From Alphaproteobacteria bacterium (GTDB lineage Bacteria > Pseudomonadota > Alphaproteobacteria > Rhodobacterales > Rhodobacteraceae), in assembly GCA_030427145.1 (NCBI GenBank), contig JAUHWT010000005.1, positions 62,001 through 126,000 on the forward strand: a stretch of DNA of 64,000 nucleotides, in the 5' to 3' direction. The notes beneath the pieces are model-generated. The model made no database searches, had not been told where the DNA came from, and saw only the letters and a program-made list of their open reading frames with translations. The position numbers and the translations under genes were made by a program. Shown piece by piece: positions 45,754 through 54,021 of this stretch (position 1 is its first letter; each line of letters begins with the position of its first letter).

Positions 45754-46271
45754 TATACTTGTGGCTCGCGCCGCGAAACCGGCCATTCATCCATCATGCA
45801 GCATTTGGGACTTTGGGCTCGCACCGGTCATTGCGCTCCGAACCCCTTTCGCGGTTGGAGAGCAACCGGCCATGTTCCAAACCGTTAACCGTTAGCGGGG
45901 AGCCGTGCCTGCGCCGGGCCGGGGGGTGGCGCGCGGGGCGGCCCGGTGGCGCGGTTTTATGGTGGAGTTTGCTTCTTTCGGTTGATCGTGGGGGCAACGT
46001 TGACGGGCGCCGGCCCTTTGGGTCCGGACCGGCGCAGGCACGGCGGGGCTGAAGCCCCTTTGTTCCGTGCCTGGGTGGTTTTTGCGTTGGGGTCGATTTG
46101 AAATCCCTCCCCCGTTGCGCCCCCGCCCAAACCCGCGAACGCTGAACCGGCGCGGGCGGTGTGTTATGAATTTTGACAGGCGCGGGATGTATGACTGGAC
46201 CCCTTTGGGGCTCCGTCCGGGGATTTGCGGGCGGAGCGGGATGCGGATTTCAGACATATCGGGCGTTTATT
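45754..46271. other. Long intergenic region with repeats and candidate RNA
   Basis: About 518 bases without a convincing gene. It holds motifs ACCGGCCATT (45778-45787), ACCGGTCATT (45823-45832) and AACCGGCCAT (45777-45786 and 45864-45873), a 16-bp long-range inverted repeat ending in a terminator-like hairpin (45902-46064), and the leader of the AraC-type gene. A 121-codon minus-strand frame across it has no protein-like features and is judged spurious. Confidence 0.5.
45902..46064 (+). ncRNA. Candidate structured RNA closed by a 16-bp helix and terminator
   Basis: GCCGTGCCTGCGCCGG (45902-45917) pairs perfectly with 46029-46044, and five further pairs extend the helix after one mismatch. Directly after it, GGGGC-TGAA-GCCCC (46045-46058) plus TTTGTT looks like an intrinsic terminator. 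A second GCGCCGG just before 46029 could compete for the same strand. No clear promoter was found. Confidence 0.4.
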
Positions 46272-47288
46272 ATGACACCAGCCAGGAACAAATTTGTGCT
46301 TGAACGGCACTGGCCCCGGACCCTGCGGGATTACGGGGTGGAGGGGACCGATCTTCTGGCCCATGCGGGGTTGAGCCCTGGGCTGTTTTCGGAAGGGGAT
46401 GTGCGGCTGACCCAGGACGCCTATTTCCGGCTGTGGCGGAGTTTTGAGGGGTTTGTGGATGAACCGGCCTTTCCCGTGCTGCTGGGGCGGCAGGTGGAAT
46501 ACGTGCCGTTTGATCCGGTGGTTTTTGCCTGGATCAGCTGCCGCAATATTGAGGAGGGGCTGCACCGGATTGCGCGGTTTTATCCGGTGCGCGGGCCGAT
46601 GCGGCTGGTGGTGACCGGGCTTGAGGACGGGGTTCGGGCGGAGATCGCGGGGCTTAAGGACAATCCGCCGGGCTCGCTTATTGCCACTGAGCTGGTGACG
46701 GTGACGCATCTGGCGCGGATGGCGACGCGGTTTACCTTTGCGCCGCGGCGCGTGGTGTCGCACGTGGCGGTACCCGATCCGACCATGTTCGAGATATATT
46801 TCGGCGTGCCGGTTGAGGAGGGCGAGGTCAGCGGCATCGAGTTTTATGGAGAGGATGCGGCGCGGCCTTTCCTGACGGCGGGGCATCCGATGTGGAGGAA
46901 GTTCGACCCGGAGCTGCGGCCGCGTCTGTCGGAATTGCGCAGCGGGACGGAGATGGGGCCGAAGGTGCGGTCGGTCATTGCCGCCGGGCTGGCCGCCGGA
47001 CGCGATACGGTTGAGGAGGTGGCGGAGGTTCTGTCCCTGCCCGTCCGGTCGGTGCACCGCAGGCTGCGCTCCGAGGGCAGCCAGTTTCGCGAGGAACTGC
47101 TGGCGGTGCGGCAGGGATTTGCGCGGCATTACCTGGAGAAAACGGAGTTGCGGATGGATGAGATTGCCAACCTGCTGAACTTTTCCGGCAGTGCGGGTTT
47201 CGTGCGCGCCTTCACCGGCTGGACCGGCCTGTCACCGGAGGCGGTGCGGGCGCAGGCGGGAGATGGGGCTGTCGACGACGACGAATAG
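46272..47288 (+). CDS. AraC family transcriptional regulator
   Basis: A 338-residue regulator with an N-terminal arabinose-binding-type domain (PF12625-like, about 1-200) and a C-terminal double helix-turn-helix (about 230-325). The latter includes SLPVRSVHRRLRSEGSQFREEL, and MDEIANLLNFSGSAGFVRAFTGWTG as the second motif. It resembles OruR/ArgR-type AraC regulators of amino acid use, but no target is adjacent except rnr downstream. ATG 46272 is chosen; ribosome-binding support is weak. The upstream extension lacks family similarity. Confidence 0.88.
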   Translation: MTPARNKFVLERHWPRTLRDYGVEGTDLLAHAGLSPGLFSEGDVRLTQDAYFRLWRSFEGFVDEPAFPVLLGRQVEYVPFDPVVFAWISCRNIEEGLHRIARFYPVRGPMRLVVTGLEDGVRAEIAGLKDNPPGSLIATELVTVTHLARMATRFTFAPRRVVSHVAVPDPTMFEIYFGVPVEEGEVSGIEFYGEDAARPFLTAGHPMWRKFDPELRPRLSELRSGTEMGPKVRSVIAAGLAAGRDTVEEVAEVLSLPVRSVHRRLRSEGSQFREELLAVRQGFARHYLEKTELRMDEIANLLNFSGSAGFVRAFTGWTGLSPEAVRAQAGDGAVDDDE

Positions 47289-47376
47289 CGCCCGGCCGGG
47301 CCGCTTTTCCGCCGTCGGGCGCGGGGTGGGCATTTTCCCCGTGCCACGGCCCCCTCTGCCGTGCTAGGCGGGCGAA

Positions 47377-49632
47377 ATGAACAGAGCACCATCTCAGCAG
47401 GAAATCCTCGATTTTCTCAGTGAAAACCCCACCCGAAGCGGCAAGCGGGAGATCTCCCGTGCGTTCGGCCTGAAGGGGGCTGCGAAAATTGAGCTGAAAC
47501 AGACGCTTGCGCAAATGGCGCGGGATGGGCTGATTGAGAAGCACCGGCGCAGGGTGCGTCCGGCGGGGGAACTGCCACCGGTACTGGTGCTCAAGGTTGT
47601 GGGTGCCGACACGGATGGCGATCTGTGGGCGGAGCCGGCGCAGTGGGAGGATGAGACCCCGCCTCCGCGCATTCTGCTGCTCGCGAGCGCCAAACACACG
47701 GCGCCTGGCCCCGGTGACCGGGTGCTGGGGCGTCTGACGGAGAGTGAGGGCGACGGGCCGAAAACCGCGAAGATCATCCGGCGGATTGGCAGCGGTCCGC
47801 GGCGGATCCTGGGGATTTTCCGGGAGACCGGCGACGGTGGCCGCATCGAGAATATCGACAAGAAATCCGACCGGGACTGGGCCGTGGCGCCTGGGGCGAC
47901 CGGGGGAGCCAGGGATGGCGAACTGGTGGAGGCCGAACAGGCGGGACCGGCGCGCGGTCACGGGCTGCCACGGGCACAGGTTATCGAACGGCTGGGCGAT
48001 CCGATGGCGCCGCGGTCTTTCTCGCTCGTGGCGATCCATCAGCATGGCATTCCGGTAGAGTTTTCCGAGGCGGCGCTGGAGGAAGCGGAGGCGGCGGAGC
48101 CTGCGGACCTGGGCGAGCGTGAGGATTTGCGGGAACTGCCGCTCATTACCATTGACCCGGAGGACGCGCGGGATCACGACGATGCGGTCTATGCCCACGC
48201 GGATGACGACCCGGCCAATCCTGGCGGTCATGTGGTTTGGGTGGCGATTGCCGATGTGGCCCATTACGTGCGGCCGGGATCGAAGCTTGATGCGGAGGCG
48301 CTGAAGCGGGGGAATTCGACCTATTTCCCCGACCGGGTTGTGCCGATGCTGCCCGACCGGCTGTCGGGGGATCTGTGTTCGCTGCATGAGAATGTGGACC
48401 GGGCGTGTATTGCGGTGCGCATGGTGCTGGACCGGGACGGAACCAAGATCAGCCACCGGTTTACGCGGGGCATGATGCGGTCCCATGCCAGCCTCACCTA
48501 TACCCAGGCGCAGAACGCGGCGGATGGCAAGCCGGATGCGGCGGCTGAGCTGCTGACCGATACGGTGATCCGGCCGCTCTGGGCGGCGTGGGAGGCTGCA
48601 CACTCGGCCCGCGGGCGCCGGGAGCCGCTGGACCTTGATCTGCCGGAACGCAAAATCGTGCTGTCGGATGAGGGCAAGGTGACCTCCGTGGCGTTTCGCG
48701 ACCGCATTGACGCGCATCGGGTGATTGAGGAGTTCATGATCCTCGCCAATGTGGCGGCGGCCGAGGCGCTGGAGGGCAAACGCATCGGGCTGCTTTACCG
48801 TGTGCATGAGGAGCCGAACGCGGAAAAGCTCGACGCGCTGCGGGAGACCGCGGCGACGGTCGGTCAGACGCTGGCGAAGGGACAGGTTCTGAAGACCGCG
48901 CATCTCAACCGGCTGCTGAACGGGGTGGCCGGGACGGAGTTTGCGGAGATGATCAATCTCAGCGTGCTGCGGTCGATGACCCAGGCGTATTACGCGCCGG
49001 AGAATTTCGGGCATTTTGGTCTGAACCTGCCGAAATATGGTCATTTCACCTCGCCAATCCGGCGGTACGCGGACCTGGTGGTGCACCGGGCGCTGATCCG
49101 CGCCCATGGCTGGGGCCGCGACGGGCTGACGCCGGAGGAGGAGGAGAACCTCGTCGAAACGGGCGAGCACATCTCCAACACCGAACGCCGCTCGATGCTG
49201 GCGGAGCGGGATACCAATGACCGGTATCTGGCCGCGTATCTGGCGGATCGTGTGGGCTCGGAGTTCGAGGGCACGATCTCGGGCGTGGCGCGGTTTGGGC
49301 TGTTTATCCGGCTCGATGAGACCGGGGCGGATGGGCTCATTCCGATCTCGGCGATCGGGACGGAATATTTTACCTGGGACGCGGAGCAGAACACGCTGAC
49401 GGGGGAGAAATCCCGCCGGGTTCTGGGGCTGGGGCAGCAGGTTGTCGTGCGTCTGCAGGAGGCCATGCCGATCACGGGCGGGCTGCTGTTTGAACTACTT
49501 GAGGTTGAGGGGCATAAAATGCCGACACCTCCTTCGGGGCGGGGGCGCGGCACGCCAAGGCGCAGGGTCGTGCGGGCCAGAAAAAAAAAAAGGGCGGTGG
49601 ACGCAAAACGTGACCGGCGAAAACGCCGCTGA
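47377..49632 (+). CDS. rnr: Ribonuclease R
   Basis: A 751-residue 3'-5' exoribonuclease that degrades structured RNA and helps in mRNA and rRNA quality control. An N-terminal winged helix (1-60) is followed by cold-shock-type domains, the RNB catalytic domain with the metal-binding Asp cluster (IDPEDARDHDDAVYA near 265), an S1 domain (FEGTISGVARFGLFIRL near 630) and a basic tail. The tail is encoded partly by an 11-base A run (49581-49591), where slippage or a sequencing error would alter the last 14 residues. Confidence 0.96.
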   Translation: MNRAPSQQEILDFLSENPTRSGKREISRAFGLKGAAKIELKQTLAQMARDGLIEKHRRRVRPAGELPPVLVLKVVGADTDGDLWAEPAQWEDETPPPRILLLASAKHTAPGPGDRVLGRLTESEGDGPKTAKIIRRIGSGPRRILGIFRETGDGGRIENIDKKSDRDWAVAPGATGGARDGELVEAEQAGPARGHGLPRAQVIERLGDPMAPRSFSLVAIHQHGIPVEFSEAALEEAEAAEPADLGEREDLRELPLITIDPEDARDHDDAVYAHADDDPANPGGHVVWVAIADVAHYVRPGSKLDAEALKRGNSTYFPDRVVPMLPDRLSGDLCSLHENVDRACIAVRMVLDRDGTKISHRFTRGMMRSHASLTYTQAQNAADGKPDAAAELLTDTVIRPLWAAWEAAHSARGRREPLDLDLPERKIVLSDEGKVTSVAFRDRIDAHRVIEEFMILANVAAAEALEGKRIGLLYRVHEEPNAEKLDALRETAATVGQTLAKGQVLKTAHLNRLLNGVAGTEFAEMINLSVLRSMTQAYYAPENFGHFGLNLPKYGHFTSPIRRYADLVVHRALIRAHGWGRDGLTPEEEENLVETGEHISNTERRSMLAERDTNDRYLAAYLADRVGSEFEGTISGVARFGLFIRLDETGADGLIPISAIGTEYFTWDAEQNTLTGEKSRRVLGLGQQVVVRLQEAMPITGGLLFELLEVEGHKMPTPPSGRGRGTPRRRVVRARKKKRAVDAKRDRRKRR

Positions 49633-49707
49633 GGGGATCATTCCTCTTTCAATCCGATTCCCCCATGGGTAGAATCAGGCGGCAGCACACCGAAGCGGAG
49701 ACCACCT

Positions 49708-50946
49708 TTGAGGCCCCTATCTTTCAGCGCCGCCATCCTGTCCCTGATCATTGGAGGCTGTGGTGTTCAGGCAAATTCCACGCCCGACAGCGGGCCCTCG
49801 CCCATGCACCGGTCGGTGAGCCCCCAGCCGGGTGATTTTATCGCCTGGCGCGACGGTTTCCGCAGCCGTGCCATCGCCCAGGGGATTGCGCCCGCGACCT
49901 TTGACGCGGCGTTTCGCGGTGTGGGTGTGAACCAGCAGGTCGTGGAGCTCGACAGCCGACAGGCGGAGTTTACCAAGCCGATCTGGGAATACCTCGACAC
50001 GGCCGTTTCCGATGATCGCGTCGCGAACGGGCGCGCGAAACAGCGGGATCTGAATTCCATCATGGCGGCGATTGAAAACCGCTATGGGGTGGATTCGCAG
50101 ACTGTGCTGGCGATCTGGGGCATGGAGACGAATTACGGCACGTTCCGGGGCGATATTCCGGTGATCGAGTCACTCGCCACGCTCGCATATGAGGGACGGC
50201 GCAGGTCCTTTGCCGAAGAACAGCTTATTGCCGCGCTGCGCATCATTCAGGCGGGTGACATCACGCCTGACCGAATGCGCGGGTCCTGGGCAGGGGCGAT
50301 GGGGCACACGCAGTTTATCCCGACGAGCTACCTGTCCACCGCCGTGGATTTCACCGGAGATGGCCGCCGTGATGTCTGGTCCGAGGATCCGACCGATGCG
50401 CTGGCCTCCGCCGCGAACTACCTGGCCGATGCGGGCTGGCAGTATGGCCAACCCTGGGGGCTGGAGGTGCGTCTACCGCAGGGATTCAACTGGGGCAGCG
50501 TCGACCAGTCGAACCGGCGTCCGGTGACCGACTGGACCAGCCGTGGCGTGACGCTTCTGTCCGGAGCACCCCTGCCCGATTACGGGATTGGGGCGATCAT
50601 TGCGCCGGCGGGTGTGAATGGTCCGGCGTTTATCGTGTACCAGAATTTCTACGTCATCAAACGCTACAACAACTCCACCTCCTATGCGGTTGGTGTGGGG
50701 CATCTGGGGGACAGGATTGCGGGAGGCGGTCCCTTTGTGCAATCCTGGCCGCGGGGTGACCGCAACCTGAGCCGGACGGAGAAAATGGATTTGCAGGAAA
50801 AACTTACCGCGGCCGGATATGACACCGGCGGCACGGACGGAATTATCGGGCCGGATACTGCAGCGGCGATCCGGCGGTTTCAGGCTGACAATGGCATGAC
50901 GCCGGACGGATACCCGTCCTCCCGCGTGTTGCAGGCGCTGCGCTAG
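49708..50946 (+). CDS. Lytic murein transglycosylase (MltB type) lipoprotein
   Basis: A 412-residue cell-wall enzyme that cuts peptidoglycan glycan strands to leave anhydro-MurNAc ends. The signal ends at a lipobox-like LIIGGC near residue 18, so it is probably a lipoprotein. The SLT_2 domain holds the catalytic Glu in LAIWGMETNYG, then GSWAGAMGHTQFIPTSY. A C-terminal peptidoglycan-binding repeat occupies about 355-410. The only plausible start is TTG 49708 with GGAG nine bases ahead. Confidence 0.92.
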   Translation: MRPLSFSAAILSLIIGGCGVQANSTPDSGPSPMHRSVSPQPGDFIAWRDGFRSRAIAQGIAPATFDAAFRGVGVNQQVVELDSRQAEFTKPIWEYLDTAVSDDRVANGRAKQRDLNSIMAAIENRYGVDSQTVLAIWGMETNYGTFRGDIPVIESLATLAYEGRRRSFAEEQLIAALRIIQAGDITPDRMRGSWAGAMGHTQFIPTSYLSTAVDFTGDGRRDVWSEDPTDALASAANYLADAGWQYGQPWGLEVRLPQGFNWGSVDQSNRRPVTDWTSRGVTLLSGAPLPDYGIGAIIAPAGVNGPAFIVYQNFYVIKRYNNSTSYAVGVGHLGDRIAGGGPFVQSWPRGDRNLSRTEKMDLQEKLTAAGYDTGGTDGIIGPDTAAAIRRFQADNGMTPDGYPSSRVLQALR

Positions 50947-50947
50947 G

Positions 50948-51730
50948 ATGGCGGACCGGGCCCCAAAGCTGGCCGTTTTGATCGACGCCGACAATGCCTC
51001 GCCCAGGGTAGCCGACGGGCTGTTTGAGGAAGTTGCCAAGATCGGAGAGGCGAGCCTGCGCCGGATCTATGGCGACTTTTCCTCCGGCAATTCGCGCGGG
51101 TGGAGCAGCATCCTGTCCCGCCACGCGCTGTTGCCGCAGCATCAGCCGGCCTACACGACGGGCAAAAATTCCTCGGATATTGCGCTGGTGATTGATGCGA
51201 TGGACCTGCTGCATTCGGGGCGGTTTGACGGGTTTTGCCTCGTGTCCTCAGACAGCGATTTTACACGGCTGGCGGCCCGCATCCGGGAACAGGGGCTGGA
51301 TGTGTATGGCATAGGCGAGGCCAAAACGCCCGAGAGTTTTCGCCAGGCCTGTACGCGTTTTATCTTCTCCGAGAACTTCGCCAGCGTAGACAAGGAGACC
51401 GAAGGGTCGGGCAAATCCGCGAAACAGCCACTGTCGAAGGCCACGGACCTCATTGGCAAGGCGCTGGATCAATTGGACGAGGATGCGGATGGCTGGTTCA
51501 ACCTCGGCACGGTGGGACAGCGGCTCAACAACCTTTCGCCGGAGTTTGACACGCGGACCTTTGGGCATACCAAGCTGATCGACCTGATCACCGCGACGAA
51601 GAAATACGAGGTCAGCCGGGGCGATGGCTACGTGCGGATGCGGCCACAGCAGCCGAAGCCCGCGGCAAAACCGGCCCGAAAGCGGACCAGAACAACCGCC
51701 AAGGCGAAGACGACAAAGGACGCCGAATAG
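50948..51730 (+). CDS. NYN-domain (LabA-like) ribonuclease with LOTUS/OST-HTH domain
   Basis: A 260-residue protein. The N-terminal NYN PIN-like nuclease domain carries acidic residues in LIDADNASP, SDIALVIDAMDLL and LVSSDSDFTRLA that would bind metal. The C-terminal LOTUS domain (about 160-235, LIGKALDQLDEDADGWFNLG) is thought to bind RNA. A Lys/Arg/Ala tail ends the protein. It probably acts in RNA processing; its targets are unknown. It begins one base after the transglycosylase stop, so the two are co-transcribed. Confidence 0.88.
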   Translation: MADRAPKLAVLIDADNASPRVADGLFEEVAKIGEASLRRIYGDFSSGNSRGWSSILSRHALLPQHQPAYTTGKNSSDIALVIDAMDLLHSGRFDGFCLVSSDSDFTRLAARIREQGLDVYGIGEAKTPESFRQACTRFIFSENFASVDKETEGSGKSAKQPLSKATDLIGKALDQLDEDADGWFNLGTVGQRLNNLSPEFDTRTFGHTKLIDLITATKKYEVSRGDGYVRMRPQQPKPAAKPARKRTRTTAKAKTTKDAE

Positions 51731-51735
51731 CGTCC

Positions 51736-52392
51736 TCACTCCACGGCATAGGCTTTCAAAAAGGCCCGGACGGCCGTATCGGCTTTTTCGTCCAGTTCCT
51801 CCTCGGAATAGTGTTTAACGACGCCAAAGAGCGATTTGTAGAACACTTCCGCCGAGCACAATGCGAAAAACTGATAGGCTGCGGCATTCGCATCCGGCAC
51901 CGAGATTTCGCCACGTTCGGCGGCAGCCCGCAAAACCGGGGCAAGCCAGCGGCGGCCCTTGTCGGGGCCGGATTCAAAGAAGTTGATGCCGTATTCAGGT
52001 ACGCGGGCGGATTCCGCCACGGCGGCGCGGAACATGCCCTGCATGAAGGGTGAGGTCAGCAGGCGCACATGTTTCCTGGCATGGGCGCGCAGCAGTTCCT
52101 CAAGGGGGAGGTCGACGCTCCCCTGCTCCATCATATCCGCGTGGCGTTTGAAGTCCCGGCGCACGATCTCATTGAAAATGGCCGATTTGTCCGGGAAGTA
52201 GCGGTACATGGTGGCCTTGGAAATTCCGGCCTCGCGGGCGATGTCATCGACACTGGCTCCGCCAAACCCCTTTTCCAGAAAGACCTGGCGCGCGCCCTCG
52301 ATAAGCTGTTCCAGCTTTTTGCGCGCACGCTCACCCATCTCACCGTCGGCGACGGCCACAGGGCAGATCGGTTTGTCATCCGATGACTGCAT
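51736..52392 (-). CDS. TetR/AcrR family transcriptional repressor
   Basis: A 218-residue repressor. The helix-turn-helix is ASVDDIAREAGISKATMYRYFPDK (about residues 44-67) and the C-terminal half is a TetR_C-type effector and dimer domain. It is divergent from a small exported protein gene, and the 190-base gap contains a perfect operator-like palindrome of GTTTCGTTTC halves. The regulator probably controls itself and the divergent gene. ATG 52392 is chosen; the larger frame upstream is a chance extension. Confidence 0.9.
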   Translation of the reverse strand: MQSSDDKPICPVAVADGEMGERARKKLEQLIEGARQVFLEKGFGGASVDDIAREAGISKATMYRYFPDKSAIFNEIVRRDFKRHADMMEQGSVDLPLEELLRAHARKHVRLLTSPFMQGMFRAAVAESARVPEYGINFFESGPDKGRRWLAPVLRAAAERGEISVPDANAAAYQFFALCSAEVFYKSLFGVVKHYSEEELDEKADTAVRAFLKAYAVE

Positions 52393-52480
52393 TGTCCCTG
52401 ACTGATCCTTTTTTGAACTCACGCTACGTGGGGCAATAACGCTTGTCCACAACCCTGCGACGCAGCGCCTCAATAAAATG

Positions 52481-52500
52481 TGAACTGAACTGTTTCGTTT
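52481..52500. promoter_or_regulatory. Second, imperfect TetR operator half-site pair
   Basis: TGAACTGAAC followed by TGTTTCGTTT resembles the perfect operator downstream; the right half matches fully and the left half in seven of ten positions. It borders the -35 element of the exported protein gene. Confidence 0.45.
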
Positions 52501-52504
52501 AGTC

Positions 52505-52533
52505 TTGCGCGACAAGTGGTCCGATCCTATATC
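52505..52533 (+). promoter_or_regulatory. Promoter of the small exported protein gene
   Basis: TTGCGC (52505-52510), 17 bases, TATATC (52528-52533). The predicted start near 52540 falls at the edge of the palindromic operator. Confidence 0.55.
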
Positions 52534-52540
52534 GAACCTA

Positions 52541-52561
52541 GAAACGAAACGGTTTCGTTTC
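52541..52561. promoter_or_regulatory. Perfect TetR-type operator palindrome
   Basis: GAAACGAAAC (52541-52550) and GTTTCGTTTC (52552-52561) are exact reverse complements around one central base. Position directly after the -10 element suits a repressor that blocks initiation. Confidence 0.75.
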
Positions 52562-52584
52562 AAAACATGAGTTGGAGAACAGCA

Positions 52585-52800
52585 ATGACCAATTTTGCCA
52601 AATCCCTTGCCGTCGCCGGACTTCTCACCGTCACCGCCGCAGGTGCCGTATCCGCAACCACGCTGGGCGATCTTCGCGCCAGTGGTCAGATGTCTGAAGG
52701 TGCTTTCACCCAGCTGATCGCCGGAACGGATCTGACGGAAGCGGAAGCTTCCAACATGACCCTGGATGAGGTTGTTGCCGAGCGCTGGCAGGACGACTGA
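52585..52800 (+). CDS. Small exported protein under TetR control
   Basis: A 71-residue protein with a clear signal peptide (1-24, AAGAVSA before the cut). The mature part is about 47 residues: acidic, helical, beginning TTLGDLRASGQMSEGAF and ending ERWQDD. No family is recognised. GGAG lies ahead of ATG 52585. The divergent TetR gene and the operator at its transcription start suggest tight, ligand-dependent control, which is unusual for such a small product with no efflux pump nearby. Confidence 0.75.
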   Translation: MTNFAKSLAVAGLLTVTAAGAVSATTLGDLRASGQMSEGAFTQLIAGTDLTEAEASNMTLDEVVAERWQDD

Positions 52801-52834
52801 AAGACCTGGTTCGTGACACACCCGGACCAGACCT

Positions 52835-52858
52835 GCCTGGGCGGCCTCCCGCCCGGGC
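52835..52858. terminator. GC-rich hairpin between convergent genes
   Basis: GCCTGGGCGG pairs with CCGCCCGGGC (one G-T pair), loop CCTC. No T run follows, so termination is uncertain. Confidence 0.4.
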
Positions 52859-52860
52859 GT

Positions 52861-53961
52861 TCAGCCGCCCCAGTCCGAGCTTCGCATTTCTTCCAGCCGT
52901 GACACCGTGCGCTGGAATTCAAACGCACCGGCCCCATCGGTATAGAGCCGGTCCGGCTCGGCGGCGGCTGAACAGATAAACAGGATGCCCGCCTCATAAA
53001 GCGCATCCACCAGCGTCACAAACCGCTTGGCCTCATTGTTGTTGGCCCGCGAAAGCGCTGGAATTCCTTCCAAAATCAGAACCCGCGCCTTTCGCGCGAG
53101 CGCCAGGTAATCCGCCGCACCCAGGGGCTGACCGCAAAGCTCGTCGAAGGACATGCGCGCCACGCCCCGCACGAAACGGGGCACGGTGAAGGCCCGTCCG
53201 TGAACCTCGATCTCCAGCGGCTCACCGGGGCCGGAGGCGTGTTTTTCCCAGGCCGCGTCAATCGCCTTTTCCGCCTCCGCGTCCAGCGGTGTGAAGTAGA
53301 CCTGCTCGCCGCGGGCGCGGGCCAGGCGGTGATCCACGGGGCTTTCCAGTTTGTGGATGTCGAGACGTTTTTTGATGATCTCGATGAAGGGCAGAAACAG
53401 ATGCCGGTTGAGCCCGTCCTTGTAGAGGTCGTCGGGATGCCGGTTGGAGGTGGTCACGACCACCACACCGCGTTCGAACAGCTGTTCGAACAGCCGGCCG
53501 ACCAGCATGGCGTCGGTAATGTCGGTGATCTGCATCTCGTCGAAGCACAGGAGCGTGGCGCTTTTGGCCACGTTCTCCGCCACAACCTTTACGGGATCGT
53601 CGCCTTTGCCACTTTTTCGGGCCGCGTTGATCTGTTCGTGCATCTCCTGCATGAAGGAGTGGAAATGGACCCGGCGGCGCGGTTCGATGGTGGCGCTCTC
53701 GTGGAAGAGGTCCATCAGCATTGATTTGCCGCGCCCTACCCCACCATAGAGATATAGCCCCGGCACCGGTTCCTGAACGATGGTTTCGCGGCCCCAGCCG
53801 AAGAGACCGCGGCCGACCCGTTTTGGCTGGGACGGGTTGTAGTCGCGCAGGCGGGACCACAGGAGTTGAAGCTTCTCCACGGCAAGTCTTTGTGCCGGAT
53901 CGGCGTTCAGCTCGCCGCTCGCGACCATCGCACGGTATTTGACCAAAGGCCCCTGGCTCAT
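52861..53961 (-). CDS. zapE: Cell division protein ZapE (AFG1-like ATPase)
   Basis: A 366-residue P-loop ATPase of the AFG1/ZapE family. Walker A GGVGRGKSMLMD (near residue 74), the HFHSFMQEMHE motif, Walker B LLCFDEMQITDITDA and the TSNRHPDDLYKDGLNR block are all conserved. ZapE interacts with FtsZ in late division in enterobacteria; related proteins help degrade mitochondrial membrane proteins. Convergent with the small exported protein gene. Confidence 0.94.
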   Translation of the reverse strand: MSQGPLVKYRAMVASGELNADPAQRLAVEKLQLLWSRLRDYNPSQPKRVGRGLFGWGRETIVQEPVPGLYLYGGVGRGKSMLMDLFHESATIEPRRRVHFHSFMQEMHEQINAARKSGKGDDPVKVVAENVAKSATLLCFDEMQITDITDAMLVGRLFEQLFERGVVVVTTSNRHPDDLYKDGLNRHLFLPFIEIIKKRLDIHKLESPVDHRLARARGEQVYFTPLDAEAEKAIDAAWEKHASGPGEPLEIEVHGRAFTVPRFVRGVARMSFDELCGQPLGAADYLALARKARVLILEGIPALSRANNNEAKRFVTLVDALYEAGILFICSAAAEPDRLYTDGAGAFEFQRTVSRLEEMRSSDWGG

Positions 53962-54021
53962 GCGCTTGCCCTCCTGCGTGAGCGTCGGTTTGTCATGTGC
54001 GCGGGGAAAACCACCCCGGTG

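Noticed and set aside
45892-46257. A 121-codon minus-strand frame in the long intergenic region
   Set aside because: Pro- and Arg-rich with no ribosome-binding site, overlapping a predicted RNA structure.
47212-49170. A 652-codon minus-strand frame opposite rnr
   Set aside because: RNase R is supported by all its domains; the antisense frame shows no protein features.
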